This document shows positions 25,197-28,623 of a stretch of DNA of 28,623 nt, in pieces; positions within the stretch are counted from its first letter, which is position 1, and each line of letters opens with the position of its first letter. The position numbers and the translations under genes are program-made. The stretch covers positions 1-28,623 of the forward strand of contig CAZEJK010000045.1 in assembly GCA_964512045.1 (NCBI GenBank). Reading direction: 5' to 3'. The notes under the pieces were generated by a model, which was not told the origin of the DNA, did not search any database, and saw nothing but the letters and a program-made list of their open reading frames with translations. The stretch comes from CAZEJK01 sp964512045. Its GTDB lineage: Bacteria > Acidobacteriota > Thermoanaerobaculia > Thermoanaerobaculales > Sulfomarinibacteraceae.

Positions 25197-26120
25197 TCAG
25201 CCGATACGGTACCGCGCCACGTCCGGGTTGACGCCAGCGGGCTTGTAGCCATCCCACGTGTAGAAGCCCGATCCGGTCTTGGCGCCGAGCTGGCCCGACT
25301 CCACCAGCCGCTTGAGCAGCGGGCTCGGCTTGTAGAAGCTGCCGAACTCCTCCTCGAGGACCTGACAGATGAACAGCATCGTGTCGAGCCCGACGAAGTC
25401 GGCGGTCATCAGCGGCCCCATCTTGTGGCCCAGGCAGAGTGTGCACTTGTCGGCGTCGTCGACGCTCGCGATCCCCTCCTCCACGACGCGCACGGCCTCG
25501 TTGACGAACGGTACGAACATCCGATTGATCGCGAACCCGGCCTTGTCCTCGGCCGGAATCTCGATCTTCCCGAGATCGTGGCAGAGCGCCACGATCGCTC
25601 GGTAGGTCTCGTCCGAGGTGCCGAGGCCACGGATGATCTCCACGCCCTTTTGCATCGGCACCGGGTTCATGAAGTGCATGCCCATGTACAGCTCTGGCTT
25701 GCCGTATGCGGCCGCGAGACGCGTGATGCTGATTCCCGAGGTGTTCGAGACCAGGATCTTGTCGTACCCGGCGTCTGCCAGCGCTCGGTTGATCTGCTCC
25801 TTGAGCTCCGGCTTCTCGGGGACCGCCTCGATAATGAGGTCGCAGGACACCAGATCCTTGAGGTCGGTCGTGGTCTTCAGCCGGCTCAACGCCTCATCCT
25901 TGGCCTCGGCGGTGATTCCCTTGGCCCCCTCGCTCTTGGCGTACGCCTTCACCAGCCGATCCAACGACACCGTGATCGTCTTCATCCCCCGCTCGAGCAT
26001 CTCGTCAGAGACGTCCATCACGGTGGTCTCGAAGCCGCTCTGGGCCGCCACCTGCGCGATTCCGTTGCCCATGGTCCCGATGCCGATGACGCCGATCGTG
26101 CCGAACCCGCTTTCGCTCAT
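25197..26120 (-). CDS. 3-hydroxyacyl-CoA (3-hydroxybutyryl-CoA) dehydrogenase
   Basis: 307 residues. The NAD-binding motif GVIGIGTMGNGIAQ is at the N-terminus. The catalytic region shows His149 in MHFMNPVP and Glu161, then GFAINRMFVPFVNEAV. The C-terminal domain has GPLMTADFVGLDT and ends GAKTGSGFYTWDGYKP. The enzyme oxidises (S)-3-hydroxyacyl-CoA with NAD, or runs in reverse in butyrate-type synthesis. It is slightly longer than typical Hbd because of an insert around AKSEGAKGITAEAKDEA. ATG 26120 has a GGAGG/AGGAG site upstream. It is a single gene, divergent from the nitronate monooxygenase. Free-standing enzymes of this type belong to fatty-acid or polyhydroxybutyrate metabolism. Confidence 0.93.
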   Translation of the reverse strand: MSESGFGTIGVIGIGTMGNGIAQVAAQSGFETTVMDVSDEMLERGMKTITVSLDRLVKAYAKSEGAKGITAEAKDEALSRLKTTTDLKDLVSCDLIIEAVPEKPELKEQINRALADAGYDKILVSNTSGISITRLAAAYGKPELYMGMHFMNPVPMQKGVEIIRGLGTSDETYRAIVALCHDLGKIEIPAEDKAGFAINRMFVPFVNEAVRVVEEGIASVDDADKCTLCLGHKMGPLMTADFVGLDTMLFICQVLEEEFGSFYKPSPLLKRLVESGQLGAKTGSGFYTWDGYKPAGVNPDVARYRIG

Positions 26121-26271
26121 TAGGAACTCCTCCCTGGAGGTGATCGCATCACCTCACGCTGTGCTTGGTGGCGTCAGTGTACCACCGCAGCGACACCATG
26201 CCGCAACGCGACAACCGCGCTACAATCGAGCGGGCCCGGCACCAACCGGACCCGTCGCGAGGAGGCGTGAG

Positions 26272-27381
26272 ATGTCATCGACGGCCACCGCACCCGCCGG
26301 CCTGCCGCCAGAGCACCCCGCAGTGCAGACCCGCCTGACGGAGCTCCTCGGCATCCGCCACCCGATACTCCTTTCCGGCATGAGCTGGATCAGCTTGCCC
26401 GAGCTGGTGGCCGCCGTGTGCAACGCTGGCGGCATGGGCATCCTGGCGACCGGCGTCATGGAGGGCAACGAGACGCGGAAGGCCATCGCCGAGCTCCGCG
26501 AGCTGACGGACCGTCCGTTCGCCGCCAACGTCACGCTCTACTTCCCGGGCGCGGAGCGCAACGCCAAGATCCTGATCGACGAGCAGGTGCCCGTGGTCAA
26601 CTACGCTCTGGGCAAGGGCGACTGGATCGCGGATGCCGTCCACGCCTACGGTGGCAAGGTGATCGCGACGGTGACCACGGCCAAGCATGCGCTGGCGGCG
26701 CAACGCCACGGCGCCGATGCCGTGATCGTCACCGGACATGAGGCCGCTGGCCACGGCGGGGCGGTCACCTCGCTGGTCCTCGTGCCATCGCTGGCCGAGC
26801 AGCTGGAGATCCCGGTCATCGCAGCCGGAGGCTTCTCCAGCGGCGCGAGCCTGGTCGCAGCGCTCGCGCTCGGGGCCGACGGAATCGCCATGGGCACGCG
26901 GTTCATGAACACGGTCGAGAGCCCGGTCCACCCGTCGATGAAGGAGCTCTCCCTGCAACGCGACGTGACCGATACCGTCTACACCCCGAAGGTGGACGGT
27001 CTGCCAGCGCGGATCGTCCGCACGCCGGGCGCCGAGCGGCTCATCGACCGGCCGCTGAACTTCTTCGCTGCCCTGTGGAACTCGCGGGAGATCGCGCGGA
27101 TGCTCGGGTTCCCGTGGGGCAAGCTGTTCTTCGGCATCCTGCTCTCCGGCCCCAAGAGGTCGATCCAGATGGCGCGGATGGCCAACGGCTTCACTGCGTT
27201 CCGGAAGGGCACCACCGAAGGCGACACCGTCCGCGGCGTGCTCCCGATGGGCCAGGTCACCGGTCTCTTGCACGACACCCCCACGGTCGCCGAGCTGATG
27301 GATCGCATCATCCGGGAAGCCGTGGACGCGCGCGAGCGGATCGATCAGACGGTCCGATACAGCTCTGCTCAGTCCAGCTGA
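26272..27381 (+). CDS. Nitronate monooxygenase family protein
   Basis: 369 residues from ATG 26272 (GAGGAGG 7 bases upstream). The TIM-barrel FMN protein starts with IRHPILLSGMSWISLPELVAAV and contains VTGHEAAGHGG and AAGGFSSGASLVAALALGADGIAMGTRF, the flavin phosphate site. The family oxidises alkyl nitronates such as propionate 3-nitronate, but many members (FabK-like or unknown) have other substrates. The start was placed by the ribosome site; the open frame extends upstream through the divergent dehydrogenase gene. A TACAAT box at 26221-26226 may be its -10, with a weak -35. Its 3' end overlaps the convergent MATE gene by 13 bases. Confidence 0.9.
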   Translation: MSSTATAPAGLPPEHPAVQTRLTELLGIRHPILLSGMSWISLPELVAAVCNAGGMGILATGVMEGNETRKAIAELRELTDRPFAANVTLYFPGAERNAKILIDEQVPVVNYALGKGDWIADAVHAYGGKVIATVTTAKHALAAQRHGADAVIVTGHEAAGHGGAVTSLVLVPSLAEQLEIPVIAAGGFSSGASLVAALALGADGIAMGTRFMNTVESPVHPSMKELSLQRDVTDTVYTPKVDGLPARIVRTPGAERLIDRPLNFFAALWNSREIARMLGFPWGKLFFGILLSGPKRSIQMARMANGFTAFRKGTTEGDTVRGVLPMGQVTGLLHDTPTVAELMDRIIREAVDARERIDQTVRYSSAQSS

Positions 27382-28623
27382 AGCCGCTCGACCGGGTGGC
27401 GCAGGCGTGCGACCACCCGCACGAGAAGAAAGGCCGCAACGGCGCCGAGGCCAACAACGAGACCCCACCAGAGCCCTTGCGGACCGAGGTTTGCCGAAAA
27501 CCCGAGTGCGATGCTCACCGGCAGCCCGATGAACCAGAAGCCCACCATGTTGACCACCAGGGGTGTGCGCGTGTCGCCCAGCCCTCGCAGCACGCCCGCA
27601 GAGACCGCCTGCAGCGCATCGAACACCTGAAAGAAGCCCGCGATCGGGATCAACAGCGCCGCCAAGCGGAGCACCTGCATCTCGTCGGTGTACGCCCGTG
27701 CGAAAAGCTCTGGCACCGTCAGAAGCGCCACCGCCGACAGCGACATGAACGCCACCCCGATGAGCAGCGCCGCACTCGCCGCGCGACGGCAGCCATCGAG
27801 GTTGCCCGCACCGACCTCTGTGCCAACCCGAACCGCTGCTGCCGCCGCAACACCGACCGGAACCATGTAGGTCAGCGACGCCAGGTTGATGGCAATCTGG
27901 TGCGCTGCCATCTCCTGGGGCCCGAGCCATCCCATCAGCAGTGCCACAACCGCGAACGCGGTGAACTCGAGCTGCAGCTGCAGCCCGATCGGAGCACCGA
28001 GACGGAGCATCCGCAGCAGCGGCTGCAGCCTGAAGGCCTCCGGATCGAGCCGGTGCAGGTACGGGGCCAGCTCGCGTCGCGCCGCCAGCAGCACCGACAG
28101 CGCCATGAGCCACCGGCACACCGTGCTCGCCCACGCAGATCCGAGCGCGCCCAGCGCAGGAAATGGGCCCGGGCCGAACACCAGCAGCCAGTCGAGCAGC
28201 ACGTTGGCGAGGTTGGCGATGACGATCGCCAGCACCACCGGACGCAGCCGCTGCATCGCCTGTAGGGTCTGCCGGAACACCACGAACCCCATCAGCGGCA
28301 CGACGCCGGGAATCGAGATCCGCACATACGCGGCCGCCAGCGGAATCACATCATCCGGTTGCCCGAGCAAACCCAGAACCAGCTCCCCTGGCACGAGGAG
28401 AAGGCTGATCGGCACACTGAGCACAAGTGAGAGCACCAGCCCCCGCTGGACGGATCGACGCACACCGGCGCCGTCACCACTGCCGACTGCCTGCGACACC
28501 AACGGGTCCAGCGCCATCAAGGTTCCGAGCCCGAAAATATTGATAAAGAAGTACATGATGTGACCGAGCGCCACTGCGGCCAGAGCCTGTGCCGACACGC
28601 GACCGACCATGATCGTGTCCACG
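27369..28623 (-). CDS. MATE family efflux transporter, N-terminus outside the window
   Basis: At least 417 residues; the frame runs off the window edge. The first visible residues, MDTIMVGRVSAQALAAVALG, match the end of the first transmembrane helix of NorM-type proteins, so about 30-40 residues are missing. About eleven hydrophobic helices follow, with the family blocks LDPLVSQAVGSG, VFRQTLQAM, GAPIGLQLQLEF, MAAHQIAINLASLTYMVP and RGLGDTRTPLVVNMVGFW. The protein would export cationic drugs or metabolites by Na+ or H+ antiport in the inner membrane. The substrate is unknown. The gene is convergent with, and overlaps by 13 bases, the nitronate monooxygenase. Confidence 0.93.
   Translation of the reverse strand, partial: VDTIMVGRVSAQALAAVALGHIMYFFINIFGLGTLMALDPLVSQAVGSGDGAGVRRSVQRGLVLSLVLSVPISLLLVPGELVLGLLGQPDDVIPLAAAYVRISIPGVVPLMGFVVFRQTLQAMQRLRPVVLAIVIANLANVLLDWLLVFGPGPFPALGALGSAWASTVCRWLMALSVLLAARRELAPYLHRLDPEAFRLQPLLRMLRLGAPIGLQLQLEFTAFAVVALLMGWLGPQEMAAHQIAINLASLTYMVPVGVAAAAAVRVGTEVGAGNLDGCRRAASAALLIGVAFMSLSAVALLTVPELFARAYTDEMQVLRLAALLIPIAGFFQVFDALQAVSAGVLRGLGDTRTPLVVNMVGFWFIGLPVSIALGFSANLGPQGLWWGLVVGLGAVAAFLLVRVVARLRHPVERLQLD

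Noticed and set aside
25010..25252. 80-codon minus-strand frame at the end of the dehydrogenase gene
   Set aside because: Overlaps the CsgG-like and dehydrogenase ends, no ribosome site, no recognisable features.
26275..28134. 619-codon minus-strand frame over nitronate monooxygenase and MATE genes
   Set aside because: Shadow frame; both overlapped genes have clear family motifs.
1..28623. CRISPR array, tRNA/rRNA, insertion sequence, prophage or defence island
   Set aside because: No regular spaced repeats, no tRNA-like cloverleaf, no transposase, integrase or phage protein noticed; base composition looks uniform apart from the AT-rich promoter patches.

Overview
The window is high-GC bacterial chromosome, densely packed, with many GTG starts and many 4-29 bp overlaps between consecutive genes. 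A lipoprotein with a clear lipobox, a FecR-domain periplasmic protein and cyclopropane-fatty-acid chemistry suggest a Gram-negative lineage of the Acidobacteriota/Myxococcota type, but the sequence alone does not fix the phylum. A run of ten N at 10013-10022 shows this is a scaffold from a draft or metagenome assembly. I see no rRNA, tRNA, CRISPR array, insertion sequence or prophage.

Layout. 150-1091 (-): secreted SGNH-hydrolase-like protein. 1372-2364 (+): exported DUF2202 ferritin-like protein with a Gly/Asp/Asn tail, preceded by a near-consensus sigma-54 promoter. 2446-6774 (+): signalling operon of a CHASE2 sensor kinase, an NtrC-type sigma-54 activator and a FecR-domain protein. 6826-10293 (+): hypA-hypB-hypF for NiFe-hydrogenase maturation, with hypF broken only by the assembly gap. 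10306-12664 (-): small unknown gene and a GlgX-type debranching enzyme. 12973-16534 (+): DUF4388 (PATAN) protein followed by two citrate synthase paralogues. 16599-20998 (+): four-gene lipid-modification operon (flavin amine-oxidase-like protein, DUF1365 protein, Cfa, Cfa-like methyltransferase). 21016-22674 (-): secreted CocE/NonD hydrolase. 23002-23424 (-): FxsA-like membrane protein. 23568-25026 (+): single-domain asparaginase-like protein overlapping a CsgG-like lipoprotein. 25197-26120 (-) and 26272-27381 (+): divergent 3-hydroxyacyl-CoA dehydrogenase and nitronate monooxygenase. 27369-28623 (-): MATE efflux protein cut by the window edge.

Three points stand out. (1) The citrate synthase pair shows complementary loss of active-site residues: the first has Asn for the catalytic Asp but keeps both citrate-binding Arg, and the second keeps the Asp but lacks both Arg. 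This suggests an obligate heteromer with at most one competent site per dimer, or a changed reaction. (2) A sigma-54 promoter upstream of the DUF2202 gene lies next to a gene for a sigma-54 activator, so the ferritin-like protein is a candidate local target of the CHASE2 two-component system. (3) The N gap in hypF is flanked by an identical 21-bp sequence. Merging the copies restores one open frame of normal HypF length, so the gap and the apparent frameshift are probably assembly artefacts.
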